NCBI RefSeq assembly: GCF_022836845.1
Contig: NZ_JAJNNZ010000004.1
Location: 62,001-126,000, forward strand
Length of the DNA: 64,000 bases
DNA from: Vibrio gelatinilyticus
Lineage (GTDB): Bacteria > Pseudomonadota > Gammaproteobacteria > Enterobacterales > Vibrionaceae
Reading direction: 5' to 3'
Positions 1 to 8,707 of this stretch are shown piece by piece (positions within the stretch are counted from its first letter, which is position 1; every line of letters starts with the position of its first letter). Both the position numbers and the translations under genes were made by a program. The notes under the pieces are model-generated. The model saw nothing but the letters and a program-made list of their open reading frames with translations. It made no database searches and was not told the DNA's origin.

Positions 1-712
1 GACCCGCGTTTCGAGTAAATGAAAACATGTATTCCGTTAGAGGGTGAATCAGGTAGAACCCTTTCGAATTGGCAGCAATTACAGACAATGAAGGGTCTAA
101 ACTTTCTTGTAATGTTTTCATTATTTTGTCGATTTGAACCACAGTTAGCAATCCCATTCTATCTTTATTTTGACTGGAAATGGGAATAACAGAATAGATA
201 ACGGGGGTTGGCATGCCATTACCTAACGTTCTGATAAAATTGCTGCTTATTTCAGATAACCGTGGGAATGGACTGTTTAAATCGAGTTGCTTAAGCGCCT
301 TAATATGCCCAAGGGAACGTAGTTGAGACCGCTCAATAACGACAAGACCATCTCCTTTTCTTTCTACACGGGCTATTTCTGAGAGTTTATTGTCAAGTGA
401 TATCAATGAAATATTGAGGTAACTATGGTCTAACTTAATTAAGGAAAGTAGGGCATCCTCAATGTAATCATCACTAATGGAACTATTAATCCAGTGTTCA
501 ATTTGCTTTGCAGAGGCGTTATTAATTCTCGAAATTTCGTTCAGTCGAAATTCTAGACGCTCAACAATGAGTTGATTAAGGCTCTCTATTTCATTTCGCT
601 GTGTCTGTTCTACCATCGACAACGTTAAGTAATAGAGGATAGTTGCAAAGACGATACAACTCGCTAGCGATACAGTAATGACAATGAGTTGGAGCTTTGA
701 TTTTATTCTCAC
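1..712 (-). CDS. Membrane-bound sensor protein, N-terminal part (truncated by window edge)
   Basis: About 237 codons are visible; the gene runs off the left edge. It starts with GTG two bases after the stop of the upstream binding-protein gene, so the two are translationally close. A hydrophobic segment at residues 7-27 is followed by a long charged, probably periplasmic region, the usual layout of a transmembrane sensor. The output domain is outside the window. The order binding protein then sensor matches the Vibrio nspS-mbaA norspermidine module, whose sensor ends in GGDEF-EAL domains. A sensor kinase is an equally open alternative, because no catalytic domain is seen here. Confidence 0.7.
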   Translation of the reverse strand, partial: MRIKSKLQLIVITVSLASCIVFATILYYLTLSMVEQTQRNEIESLNQLIVERLEFRLNEISRINNASAKQIEHWINSSISDDYIEDALLSLIKLDHSYLNISLISLDNKLSEIARVERKGDGLVVIERSQLRSLGHIKALKQLDLNSPFPRLSEISSNFIRTLGNGMPTPVIYSVIPISSQNKDRMGLLTVVQIDKIMKTLQESLDPSLSVIAANSKGFYLIHPLTEYMFSFTRNAG

Positions 713-714
713 AA

Positions 715-1758
715 TTACTCAAACTCGATTAACTCTATGATTGTATCGGCGCTATAACCTTGATAAACTAAGTTCCAGATTTTAGCTCGTAGCTCGGGTT
801 TATCCGGTGTGGATACCCAATGCAGTTTTTCGTCTTGTCTTAATTTGTGCTTAGCAAAAATTGTTGTAACCCCTAAGCCTTCAGTGTCTTCCAAATATTC
901 AGCGGTCTCGGGCTCTAAAAGTGTATTTATCCACTGGTGAGCTAAAACAACTTGCGAAGCATCTGATGGTATTGCCCATGAATCTAGCCAAGCAAGAGCG
1001 CCTTCTTTAGGGATAGCATAACTAACATTCACGCCAAGTTTTTTGATATCGTGTAATTGTTGTGTTCCAAAATTGGCAAACATATAGTTTATATCTTTGT
1101 TTAAAAAAAGCTCACTCGCTTCTTCAATGCTTTGATAAACAGAATAAGAGTTCATGCGAAGATTGACAAGATGCTTGATAACATCTTTGTAGTTGGTGTG
1201 TGTGAGCTTAAGTGTTGGTGCTGAATTTGCGTAAAGTGTTGCTAAACTAATGTTATGAGAACTACCATCGTAGATTAACGTACTATTTAAGTTTTGTTTT
1301 TCCCAAAAAACAGACCAACTGGTTGGCGGAGGATTATAGGGCTGGGGTTTGTAGATTATCCCCATAGAAGAATAGGCAAAAGGAATACCAAAATTATAAT
1401 GCTCAGATAAAGGAGAATCGCTTTCTTGAGTGGAGAATCGCTTTTGTAACTTCGTTGAGTTAGGTATTAATTTTAGATCAATCGGTTGTAGTCGACCTTT
1501 TATAACAAGCTTATTTAGTTCAGCCGTGTTCATGGCCACTACATCATATTTGGCCTTACTATTTAGGTGGTTATAGAGTTGATCGTCATTATTTACATAG
1601 GTAATGCTGACGCTAGCATTATAATTGTTTTCGAAAGTACTTATTGCTTCATCATTACAATACCCAGGCCAAGCAAGCACCTTTAATTCTGCGGCGTAAG
1701 ATATAGCATTGAAAAAAAGGCTAATTGATAGCACAAACAGTCTAACAGTGTAATCCAT
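715..1758 (-). CDS. Periplasmic solute-binding protein, PotD/NspS-like
   Basis: 347 residues with an N-terminal signal peptide (hydrophobic residues 5-20, likely cleavage near SYAA before ELKVLAWPGY). The opening of the mature chain, LKVLAWPGYCNDEAI, and later segments such as FGIPFAYSSMGIIYK and ANFGTQQ fit the spermidine/putrescine (PotD/PotF) binding-protein fold. No ABC permease genes are adjacent. Instead a membrane sensor gene follows after two bases, so a sensing role like NspS is more likely than transport. The ligand is not visible from sequence; polyamines are an inference from the family. Confidence 0.8.
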   Translation of the reverse strand: MDYTVRLFVLSISLFFNAISYAAELKVLAWPGYCNDEAISTFENNYNASVSITYVNNDDQLYNHLNSKAKYDVVAMNTAELNKLVIKGRLQPIDLKLIPNSTKLQKRFSTQESDSPLSEHYNFGIPFAYSSMGIIYKPQPYNPPPTSWSVFWEKQNLNSTLIYDGSSHNISLATLYANSAPTLKLTHTNYKDVIKHLVNLRMNSYSVYQSIEEASELFLNKDINYMFANFGTQQLHDIKKLGVNVSYAIPKEGALAWLDSWAIPSDASQVVLAHQWINTLLEPETAEYLEDTEGLGVTTIFAKHKLRQDEKLHWVSTPDKPELRAKIWNLVYQGYSADTIIELIEFE

Positions 1759-2004
1759 TACTAAGCTCTTGTGATGATGATTATTAAACGATAATATTAT
1801 CGCGTTTAATAGAATTATTAAAAACTTATAATTTATAGACTATATTATCAATTAATGCAAATTGTGGGCTGGAATTGAGATGCTTAGATGTATCCACATG
1901 ACTTGTGTGAGTTACGTTTAAAAAGCGGTCATTAGATACGCCCGTATGTCATAAATTCACATTGTACAATTCTTTAAGCTTTGCATTTCCCTTTTCAACT
2001 CCCC

Positions 2005-2020
2005 TTACACGCGAGTGTAA
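2005..2020. promoter_or_regulatory. Palindrome TTACAC-GCGA-GTGTAA, possible operator
   Basis: Perfect 6-bp inverted repeat around a 4-bp centre, about 270 bp upstream of hpd and 245 bp upstream of the binding-protein gene. The regulator is unknown. Confidence 0.35.
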
Positions 2021-2154
2021 ATATATCAGTACTTTAATAAAACACCTGTACACATCAACATTAAGGATGCTTCGAACAGGTTTATAAACCGATTACGCAC
2101 ACTATCAATGGGTTACATCAATTTTTCAGGAATTAGAAGCGGAGAATAAATTAA

Positions 2155-2172
2155 TGTAACTAAATTGTTACA
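2155..2172. promoter_or_regulatory. TyrR-like box upstream of hpd
   Basis: TGTAAC-N6-GTTACA, a perfect inverted repeat with the 6-bp spacer of the TyrR consensus TGTAAA-N6-TTTACA. It lies about 117-134 bp before the hpd start codon. Because the downstream operon degrades tyrosine, control by TyrR is a reasonable inference. Confidence 0.55.
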
Positions 2173-2288
2173 TGTTTGTAGGGTTGGCGTGGGTTGGTAA
2201 ATGTTGGTCAACAGGTTTCTTTTTCCTATTCGATCTTTCAAATTTAAGCAATGAAAGACATCCTGATTGACCATGAAAGGAACAGCGC

Positions 2289-3362
2289 ATGACTACATTG
2301 TACAATCCACTAGGCACGGACGGATTCGAATTTGTTGAATATACAGCGGCAAGTGAGCAGGGCGTTAACGATCTAAAGAACTTGTTTGGCTCATTGGGAT
2401 TTGCCGAGGTAGCAAAGCACCGTTCCAAGGAAGCGTGGTTGTACCGTCAGGGGGATATAAGCTTTATCATCAATGGGCAACCTCATAGTCAGGCTGAAGA
2501 GTTTGCGAAAATGCACGGTCCTTCTGTTTGCGGAATGGCCTTTCGGGTTCATGATGCGGCGATTGCCATGAAGCACGCACTCGAAAATGGCGCGCAAGAG
2601 TACAAAACAGAGATAGGCCCTATGGAACTCAGCATTCCCGCTATCTATGGTATTGGTGAAAGCTTGCTGTATTTCGTGGATCGTTATGGCAGTGCCAGTA
2701 TTTATGATGTGGATTTTAATTTCTACCCAGATGCCGAGCAGCGATTAACCGAAAAACAAGTGGGTCTTTATGAGATTGATCACCTTACTCACAATGTAAA
2801 GCAGGGGCATATGGACGTTTGGTCTGGATTTTACGAGAGAATCGGCAATTTCAGAGAAATTCGTTATTTTGATATCGAAGGCAAATTGACAGGGTTAGTG
2901 AGCCGAGCAATGACGGCCCCGTGTGGAAAGATTCGCATCCCAATCAATGAGTCATCTGATGATAAATCGCAAATTGAAGAGTTTATCCGAGAATACAACG
3001 GTGAAGGCATTCAACATATTGCTTTGACGACTGATGATATCTACGAGACGGTGAAAACCTTGCGATCACGTGGCATGGACTTTATGCCTACCCCAGATAC
3101 CTATTATGAAAAAGTGGACCAGCGTGTCAAAGGTCATGGTGAGGATGTTGCTAAGCTTAAAGAGTTAAGAGTGCTCATAGATGGTGCGCCGCTCAAAGAC
3201 GGAATTTTATTGCAGATATTCACACAAACAGTGATTGGCCCAGTGTTTTTTGAAATCATTCAAAGAAAGGGCAACGAGGGTTTTGGTGAAGGAAATTTCA
3301 AAGCTTTGTTTGAATCTATCGAAGAAGATCAGATCCGAAGAGGAGTGCTGAGTGATGAATAA
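2289..3362 (+). CDS. hpd: 4-hydroxyphenylpyruvate dioxygenase
   Basis: 357 residues, the normal bacterial length. It converts 4-hydroxyphenylpyruvate to homogentisate in the cytoplasm using Fe(II) and O2. The three iron ligands are visible: H165 (in IDHLTHNV), H243 (in IQHIALT) and E322 (in FFEIIQR). The C-terminal HPPD signature around residues 305-330 is intact. It is related to the Vibrio VllY/legiolysin group. It is the first gene of a four-gene operon and overlaps hmgA by 8 bases. The ATG at 2289 has an AGGAA ribosome binding site 7-8 bases upstream. Confidence 0.95.
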   Translation: MTTLYNPLGTDGFEFVEYTAASEQGVNDLKNLFGSLGFAEVAKHRSKEAWLYRQGDISFIINGQPHSQAEEFAKMHGPSVCGMAFRVHDAAIAMKHALENGAQEYKTEIGPMELSIPAIYGIGESLLYFVDRYGSASIYDVDFNFYPDAEQRLTEKQVGLYEIDHLTHNVKQGHMDVWSGFYERIGNFREIRYFDIEGKLTGLVSRAMTAPCGKIRIPINESSDDKSQIEEFIREYNGEGIQHIALTTDDIYETVKTLRSRGMDFMPTPDTYYEKVDQRVKGHGEDVAKLKELRVLIDGAPLKDGILLQIFTQTVIGPVFFEIIQRKGNEGFGEGNFKALFESIEEDQIRRGVLSDE

Positions 3363-4536
3363 ATGGCTGAACTTTCCCCACCGGGAAGGCACATGCTCTA
3401 AACAAGCACACGCAGATCTACCCGAAGAAGCGATCTACGAAAGAGAAGCGGGGCGCGAGGGCTTCTTCGGCCCTGCAGCACACTTTCATCATCAACATGC
3501 TCCTACAGGTTGGTCTGACTGGCAGGGCGAACTGCGACCCAGAGCGTTTGACTTTAATTTGGTTGAGGCAGCGCAGCAACAGTCGCCATGGTCAGTCCCC
3601 AAATTATTACACAACGCTGATGTGAAAATTCGCATGTGGCGAGTAGATGACAAAATGGACTTTCTGGTACGCAACGCTGATGGCGATGAGTTGCTGTTTG
3701 TACATCAGGGAAAAGCGCACCTGTTTTGTGACTATGGCCACTTAGAGATCATGGAAGGGGACTATGTCATGATCCCTCGCTCGACAAATTGGCGTCTTGA
3801 GCCCGTTGAACCTCTATCTATTCTGATGATTGAAAATACAGATTCAGCGTACTCACTGCCAGAAAAAGGACTTGTTGGACAGCATGCAATATTCGACCCT
3901 GCTGTTTTGGATGTTCCTACCATAGATGAGTTATTCGTTTCACAATACTCAGAACAAGCAACGCAAGTTCATATGAAGCGCCATGATACAGTCAATGTGA
4001 TCAGCTACCCATTCAATCCCCTTGATGCCATAGGGTGGCACGGTGACCTTGCTGTTGTGAGGGTTAACTGGCGTGACATAAGGCCACTGATGTCACATCG
4101 TTACCATTTACCACCTTCAGCTCATACCACTTTTGTTGGTGGCGGATTTGTGGTTTGTACATTTGTACCAAGACCGATTGAAAGTGATCCCGGCGCATTA
4201 AAAGTCCCTTTCTACCATAATAATGATGACTATGATGAAGTGTTGTTTTATCACGCAGGTGACTTCTTTAGTCGTGACAACATCGAAGCCGGTATGGTGA
4301 CTTTTCATCCGGCGGGCTTTACTCACGGCCCCCATCCGAACGCCTTTTTGGCAGGCAGAGAGCATAAGAAGAAATTTACTGATGAAGTAGCCGTGATGAT
4401 AGATACTCGCCACGCACTGACATTTAGCAGACACGCTGAGCAGGTTGAAAACCAGAAGTATGTTTATAGCTGGAAGCAAATCCTGAAAAGCGATGACGAC
4501 AAGCCTCAACCAATAGCTGATAGGGATAGAACATGA
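3355..4536 (+). CDS. hmgA: Homogentisate 1,2-dioxygenase
   Basis: About 393 residues. It opens the aromatic ring of homogentisate to give maleylacetoacetate. The C-terminal cupin iron-site region is conserved: HNNDYDEVLFYHAGDFF, followed by HPAGFTHGPHP with its histidines. The ATG at 3355 is preferred over GTG at 3352 because AGGAG at 3341-3345 then sits 9 bases upstream. It overlaps hpd by 8 bases and fahA by 4 (ATGA), so expression should be coupled. Loss of this gene in related bacteria gives brown pyomelanin. Confidence 0.94.
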   Translation: MNKWLNFPHREGTCSKQAHADLPEEAIYEREAGREGFFGPAAHFHHQHAPTGWSDWQGELRPRAFDFNLVEAAQQQSPWSVPKLLHNADVKIRMWRVDDKMDFLVRNADGDELLFVHQGKAHLFCDYGHLEIMEGDYVMIPRSTNWRLEPVEPLSILMIENTDSAYSLPEKGLVGQHAIFDPAVLDVPTIDELFVSQYSEQATQVHMKRHDTVNVISYPFNPLDAIGWHGDLAVVRVNWRDIRPLMSHRYHLPPSAHTTFVGGGFVVCTFVPRPIESDPGALKVPFYHNNDDYDEVLFYHAGDFFSRDNIEAGMVTFHPAGFTHGPHPNAFLAGREHKKKFTDEVAVMIDTRHALTFSRHAEQVENQKYVYSWKQILKSDDDKPQPIADRDRT

Positions 4537-5543
4537 AATTAGCGACATTAAAGAATTCAACAAGAGACGGCTTATTGGTTGTGGTTAGTCGGGACTTATC
4601 GAAATGTGTGGCTGTGGATGACATTGCAGCAACGATGCAACAAGCGTTAGATCAATGGGAGCACGTTTCCCCTCTACTCGACGAAGTGTATCTTGGCTTG
4701 AATGAAGGCATCTTATTACAAGCCGTGCCCTTTAACCCTATTCAGTGCGAGTCGCCTTTACCCAGAGCCTATCAATGGGCTGATGGTTCTGCGTATGTAA
4801 ATCATGTTGAATTAGTTCGTAAGGCTCGTGGCGCTGAAATGCCAGACAGTTTTTGGAGCGAACCTTTGATGTACCAGGGAGGTTCGGATTCGTTTATTGG
4901 GCCGTGTGATGACATCCCGTTAGCCAGTGAAGATTGGGGGATAGACTTCGAAGGAGAAGTGGCGGTTGTGACCGGTGATGTGGCAATGGGGTGCTCTGCG
5001 TCGCAAGCAGCGCAAAGTATTAAGCTATTGATGCTCGTTAATGACGTTTCTCTACGTGGATTGATCCCTGGTGAACTGGCAAAAGGGTTTGGTTTTTTTC
5101 AATCTAAGCCCTCGTCGGCTTTCTCACCGGTTGCGGTAACACCTGACGAACTCGGTGATGCATGGCACAACAACAAAGTGAATTTGCCTTTACTTACAAC
5201 GTATAACGGCAGGGCATTTGGCTGCCCTAATGCAGGCGTCGATATGACGTTTGATTTCTCCCAGTTGATTGCACATGCGGCCAAAACCAGACCCTTATCG
5301 GCTGGTGCAATCATAGGTTCTGGTACTGTATCGAACAAGCAAGGAACTGAATACGGAACGGCTATTTCAGAGGGCGGTGTAGGCTATTCCTGTATCGCTG
5401 AAGTGCGTATGATTGAAACAATTCGTGATGGTCAGCCGCATACTCAATTCATGAGTTTTAACGATACGATTAAAATGGACATGCTTGATGGGCGGGGCAA
5501 CAGCATTTTTGGCTCTATCGAACAGAAAATCGTTCAGTATTGA
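4533..5543 (+). CDS. fahA: Fumarylacetoacetase (FAA hydrolase family)
   Basis: 336 residues. It hydrolyses fumarylacetoacetate to fumarate and acetoacetate, the last step of the pathway. The metal-binding FAH motif is present in DWGIDFEGEVAVV (around residues 130-145), followed by LMLVNDVSLRG and the conserved SGTVSNKQGTEYG segment. The start overlaps the hmgA stop by four bases. It is shorter than the two-domain eukaryotic enzyme and matches the compact bacterial form found in hmg operons. Position and neighbours make the substrate assignment strong. Confidence 0.92.
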   Translation: MKLATLKNSTRDGLLVVVSRDLSKCVAVDDIAATMQQALDQWEHVSPLLDEVYLGLNEGILLQAVPFNPIQCESPLPRAYQWADGSAYVNHVELVRKARGAEMPDSFWSEPLMYQGGSDSFIGPCDDIPLASEDWGIDFEGEVAVVTGDVAMGCSASQAAQSIKLLMLVNDVSLRGLIPGELAKGFGFFQSKPSSAFSPVAVTPDELGDAWHNNKVNLPLLTTYNGRAFGCPNAGVDMTFDFSQLIAHAAKTRPLSAGAIIGSGTVSNKQGTEYGTAISEGGVGYSCIAEVRMIETIRDGQPHTQFMSFNDTIKMDMLDGRGNSIFGSIEQKIVQY

Positions 5544-5559
5544 AAGGGTAACCACTTCA

Positions 5560-6210
5560 ATGAAAGAGCTCATTCTCTATAGTTATTGGCGATCTTCGGC
5601 GGCCTACCGTGTGCGTATCGCACTTAGCTTAAAAAAGCTCGCGTATAAAACGATACCTGTTCACCTTGTAAAAGAGGGGGGACAGCAGCACACTTTAGAG
5701 TTTGCTAGCATTAATGCGAGCGAGCTTGTTCCTGTGCTAGTGGATGGTGAAATTGCTATCAACCAATCTCTCGCCATTATTGACTACTTAGACGAGATAT
5801 CCCCTGAAGTATTATTAACACCTACAGATAGGCATCTTCGCTATCAAGTGAAATCGTTGGCTCAAGATATTGCGATTGATATTCATCCAATAAACAATTT
5901 GCGTGTGATGCAGTATCTAACGTCCACCATAGGGACTGATCAAATGCAAAACACAGATTGGATTCGCCATTGGATTACATTAGGGTTCACTGCATTAGAA
6001 ATGAAGTTGAAGAATACGGCAGGGGCTTGTTGTGTGGGGGATGATGTCACTTTGGTTGATGCATGTCTTATCCCACAGGTATACAATGCGCTTCGATTTG
6101 GAGTGACAATGTCACCATTTCCGACTATTACTCGTTTATATTCCTCGTTAATTAAACACCCAGATTTTATTGCGGCAGCTCCAGAAAATCAATTAGACGC
6201 ACAATCATAG
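5560..6210 (+). CDS. maiA: Maleylacetoacetate isomerase (zeta-class GST)
   Basis: 216 residues from the ATG at 5560. The longer frame starting at 5485 lies inside fahA and lacks family sequence. Residues 8-18 carry the zeta-class glutathione site RSSAAYRVRIAL (family form SSxxxRVRIAL), followed by an N-terminal thioredoxin-like and a C-terminal helical GST domain. It converts maleylacetoacetate to fumarylacetoacetate using glutathione. The gap to fahA is 16 bases. No clear terminator follows the gene. Confidence 0.92.
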   Translation: MKELILYSYWRSSAAYRVRIALSLKKLAYKTIPVHLVKEGGQQHTLEFASINASELVPVLVDGEIAINQSLAIIDYLDEISPEVLLTPTDRHLRYQVKSLAQDIAIDIHPINNLRVMQYLTSTIGTDQMQNTDWIRHWITLGFTALEMKLKNTAGACCVGDDVTLVDACLIPQVYNALRFGVTMSPFPTITRLYSSLIKHPDFIAAAPENQLDAQS

Positions 6211-6909
6211 CGATTCAATTTCTGGGTTAAATAAGTTGTATTACCTACACATTTTCAATGTCATGATAAGGAGCGTAATGCAATCGCTCACCACGATGAA
6301 CTATCGAATTTTTTGATTGTTTAAACAACCAATAAAAAATCTCCCAAACGCTCTGTCAGCGAAAATTTACGTTTGTTACCGTCTAAATTGTGTCAAATAC
6401 AACGGGCAAAATTTAGTAAAATAAATCCGTTGACACTCGCTCAGTCCAGTTGTGTCAATGCTGTGCGAATTCTATCCACAAAAATTGTGCATAAAATACA
6501 CAGCGTGACCTTGTTAACATATTTAATCCAGTATGTGGTGCGCTAAAACAATGAGTTAAAATTGTGAACGAAGTTGTAGCTCTGTGGGTAACTGTGTTAC
6601 TAGTTATTGGAACCCCATAGGAATAAAGCTATTTTTTAATCAAGCTTGGTATAATTTGCAATCAACTTATACTTTGCCGCGATGAAGGAAATTTACAATA
6701 CAAACGAGCAAGCCTGACTTATCTGTTAATTAAGATGTTGTCACGCCTTACTCTTCGCTTTTCGAATTGGTCGAGAGTCCAAAATGTAAATTTACGTTGC
6801 AAATTTGTTAGAAAAAAATGAAGCTATAAATATAACTAAATTTGCTTTCACTGCCATAGGCAAAGCAGTGTTCTTTAATCCCAAACGTGTTTGAGAAATG
6901 GAGTTTTAG
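6211..6909. other. Long AT-rich intergenic region before the thiolase gene
   Basis: About 700 bases with no supported gene. It contains two copies of TTGTGTCAA (6388 and 6450) with an inverted TTGACAC between them at 6430, a palindrome ATGTAAATTTACGT at 6783-6796, and a PsrA-like box at 6882-6893. It probably holds the promoter of the thiolase gene with several protein-binding sites. Confidence 0.55.
6882..6893. promoter_or_regulatory. PsrA-like operator CAAAC-GT-GTTTG
   Basis: Perfect 5-bp palindrome with a 2-bp centre, fitting the published Pseudomonas PsrA pattern (C/G)AAAC-N2-4-GTTT(G/C). It ends 16 bp before the thiolase start codon. A PsrA-like repressor is encoded at 8708-9334, so binding by that protein is likely. 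Confidence 0.6.
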
Positions 6910-8103
6910 ATGAAACAACGTGAAGTCGTCGTATTGAGTGGTGTGCGAACCGCTATTGCAGATTTTGGCGGTGCGCTTAAAGATATGGCACCAACAGAAC
7001 TGGCTGGAAAAGTGGTAGCTGAAGCGGTAAAGCGCTCCGGAGCAAAACCTGAAGATATTGGTCACTGCGTGATTGGATCCGTGACGCACAGCGATCGCAA
7101 GGATATGTATATTAGCCGCGTGGCAGCGTTGAAAGGTGGACTGCCAATTGAAACTCCAGCTTTAACAGTAAATCGTTTATGTGGATCAGGCCTTCAAGCG
7201 GTAGTTTCAGCAGCTCAAATGATTCTACTTGGTGATTGTGACGCGGCGGTCGCGGGTGGAGCAGAGTCGATGACTCGTGTTCCATATTGGTCACCAGGCA
7301 CAAGGTTTGGAGCAAAAATGGGGGACAGCCAATTGATCGACCCTATGGTTGGCGCTCTGACTTGCCCAATTAACGATACCCACATGGGGATCACTGCAGA
7401 AAATCTAGCTGAACAATACGATATCACCCGAGAGCAACAAGACGAGCTAGCAGCAGAAAGCCATCGCAGAGCCCAGTGTGCGCTGCAAGAGAATCGTTTT
7501 GAAGGACAAATACTGCCTATAGAATTGAAAACTCGACGTGGTATTAAGGTATTTGATACCGACGAACACGTTAGATTTGATTGTACAAGTGAAGATATGG
7601 CTAAGTTAAGGCCAGCATTCAAAAAGGAAGGTACGGTAACGGCTGGTAACGCGTCGGGTATTAACGATGGTGCTGCAGCTTTAGTCCTCATGGAAAAAGA
7701 AGCTGCCTTAGCGAAAGGCTTAAAGCCGATGGCTAAAATGTTGGGTTATGCAGTCGCGGCGGTTGACCCTGCTATTATGGGGATTGGTCCGGCACCAGCG
7801 GTGCGACAGCTTCTCGACAAAACAGGCGTTGCCAAAGAAGATATTGATATCTGGGAAGCGAACGAAGCGTTTGCAGCTCAGGCTTTGTCAGTGACTAAAG
7901 AGTTGGAGCTCGACCCTGAGAAAGTCAATCCAAACGGCTCAGGAATCAGCTTGGGACACCCTATCGGTGCAACCGGTGCTCTCATTTCAGTGAAGGCATT
8001 GTATGAACTGCAGCGTACTGGTGGTCGTTATGCGGTTGTAACCATGTGTATTGGTGGTGGACAGGGGATTGCGGCCTTATTTGAGCGCTACAGTGCCGAG
8101 TAG
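6910..8103 (+). CDS. Acetyl-CoA C-acetyltransferase (thiolase)
   Basis: 397 residues, typical of tetrameric biosynthetic or degradative thiolases. The nucleophilic C91 lies in NRLCGSGLQA, the catalytic H350 in GHPIGATGA, and the second active-site C380 in CIGGGQG. It condenses or cleaves acetyl-CoA/acetoacetyl-CoA units. The preceding operon makes acetoacetate and the following genes are fatty-acid oxidation-like, so a degradative role fits, but a polyhydroxybutyrate role cannot be excluded (no phaB or phaC here). GGAG lies 7 bases before the ATG. It is followed by a strong terminator. Confidence 0.9.
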   Translation: MKQREVVVLSGVRTAIADFGGALKDMAPTELAGKVVAEAVKRSGAKPEDIGHCVIGSVTHSDRKDMYISRVAALKGGLPIETPALTVNRLCGSGLQAVVSAAQMILLGDCDAAVAGGAESMTRVPYWSPGTRFGAKMGDSQLIDPMVGALTCPINDTHMGITAENLAEQYDITREQQDELAAESHRRAQCALQENRFEGQILPIELKTRRGIKVFDTDEHVRFDCTSEDMAKLRPAFKKEGTVTAGNASGINDGAAALVLMEKEAALAKGLKPMAKMLGYAVAAVDPAIMGIGPAPAVRQLLDKTGVAKEDIDIWEANEAFAAQALSVTKELELDPEKVNPNGSGISLGHPIGATGALISVKALYELQRTGGRYAVVTMCIGGGQGIAALFERYSAE

Positions 8104-8135
8104 AATCCTCCCCAAGTAAGCTATTACACGACTTA

Positions 8136-8165
8136 AAAATCCAGCCTTTGGCTGGATTTTTTTAT
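8136..8165 (+). terminator. Rho-independent terminator after thiolase
   Basis: 11-bp perfect stem AAAATCCAGCC/GGCTGGATTTT with a TTT loop, followed by further T residues. Confidence 0.9.
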
Positions 8166-8707
8166 TGCTGTTTTCAAACTACCTTTTATGACGGTGGTAT
8201 TCGTTCTAGTGCTAATCAAAAAAGTTACCACCCCTTAAAGTAGATAAAAACAGCTTTTGTCAGTAAGGGGAAAAGAAGAATATTAAATGCGATTTTTAAA
8301 GCAAATCAATAACTGCAGTTTTTCTGTCTCTATCATGTTCTATGGCTAGTGGTCTATTTGAAAATTTCGTCAGCAATAATTTTTGTCGATGGTTTATGGT
8401 AAATAAGCTCCTTTTTGTATGAATTCGATTATTAAACACAGGCTTAATCTAAAAGGATATTTTTATTATTCCACCGATCTATTTGATTGTTTAAAGTAAA
8501 TCCCCTCATCTATTAATGCTTTCGATACATTGAGTTTTACTAGCTGAATAGTGAGATTGGATTAATACCCTTTAAAAACAAAGAGTTAAATTATTTCATT
8601 GAAATCAATAAATTGTTAATATTAAAACTTTGATGTTAATCACTTGTTGTAAGTATGGTCTATGGATATATTGAAACCATTGTTTAATACGGTTGTTTGA
8701 AACTTTT
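8166..8707. other. AT-rich intergenic region before the TetR gene
   Basis: About 540 bases with no convincing gene or RNA structure apart from the PsrA-like site near the start of the regulator gene. Confidence 0.5.
8673..8686. promoter_or_regulatory. PsrA-like operator GAAAC-N4-GTTTA (probable autoregulation)
   Basis: Near match to (C/G)AAAC-N2-4-GTTT(G/C) located 21-35 bp upstream of the regulator start codon. A further GTTTGAAAC lies at 8694-8702. This arrangement suggests autorepression. Confidence 0.5.

Larger units (their letters stand above)
1759..2288. other. Divergent intergenic region between sensor operon and hpd operon
   Basis: About 530 bases without a convincing gene; it must carry promoters for both flanking operons. 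It holds a TTACAC-N4-GTGTAA palindrome (2005-2020) and a TyrR-like box (2155-2172), listed separately. A good ribosome binding site, AGGAA, lies just before the hpd start. Confidence 0.6.

Noticed and set aside
2168..2428. 86-aa open frame on the minus strand
   Set aside because: It overlaps the start of hpd, lacks a ribosome binding site and has no recognisable sequence.
4198..4563. 121-aa open frame on the minus strand
   Set aside because: It lies inside hmgA, whose family match is strong; it is a shadow frame.
7215..7691. 158-aa minus-strand open frame
   Set aside because: Antisense shadow of the thiolase gene with serine- and proline-rich random composition.
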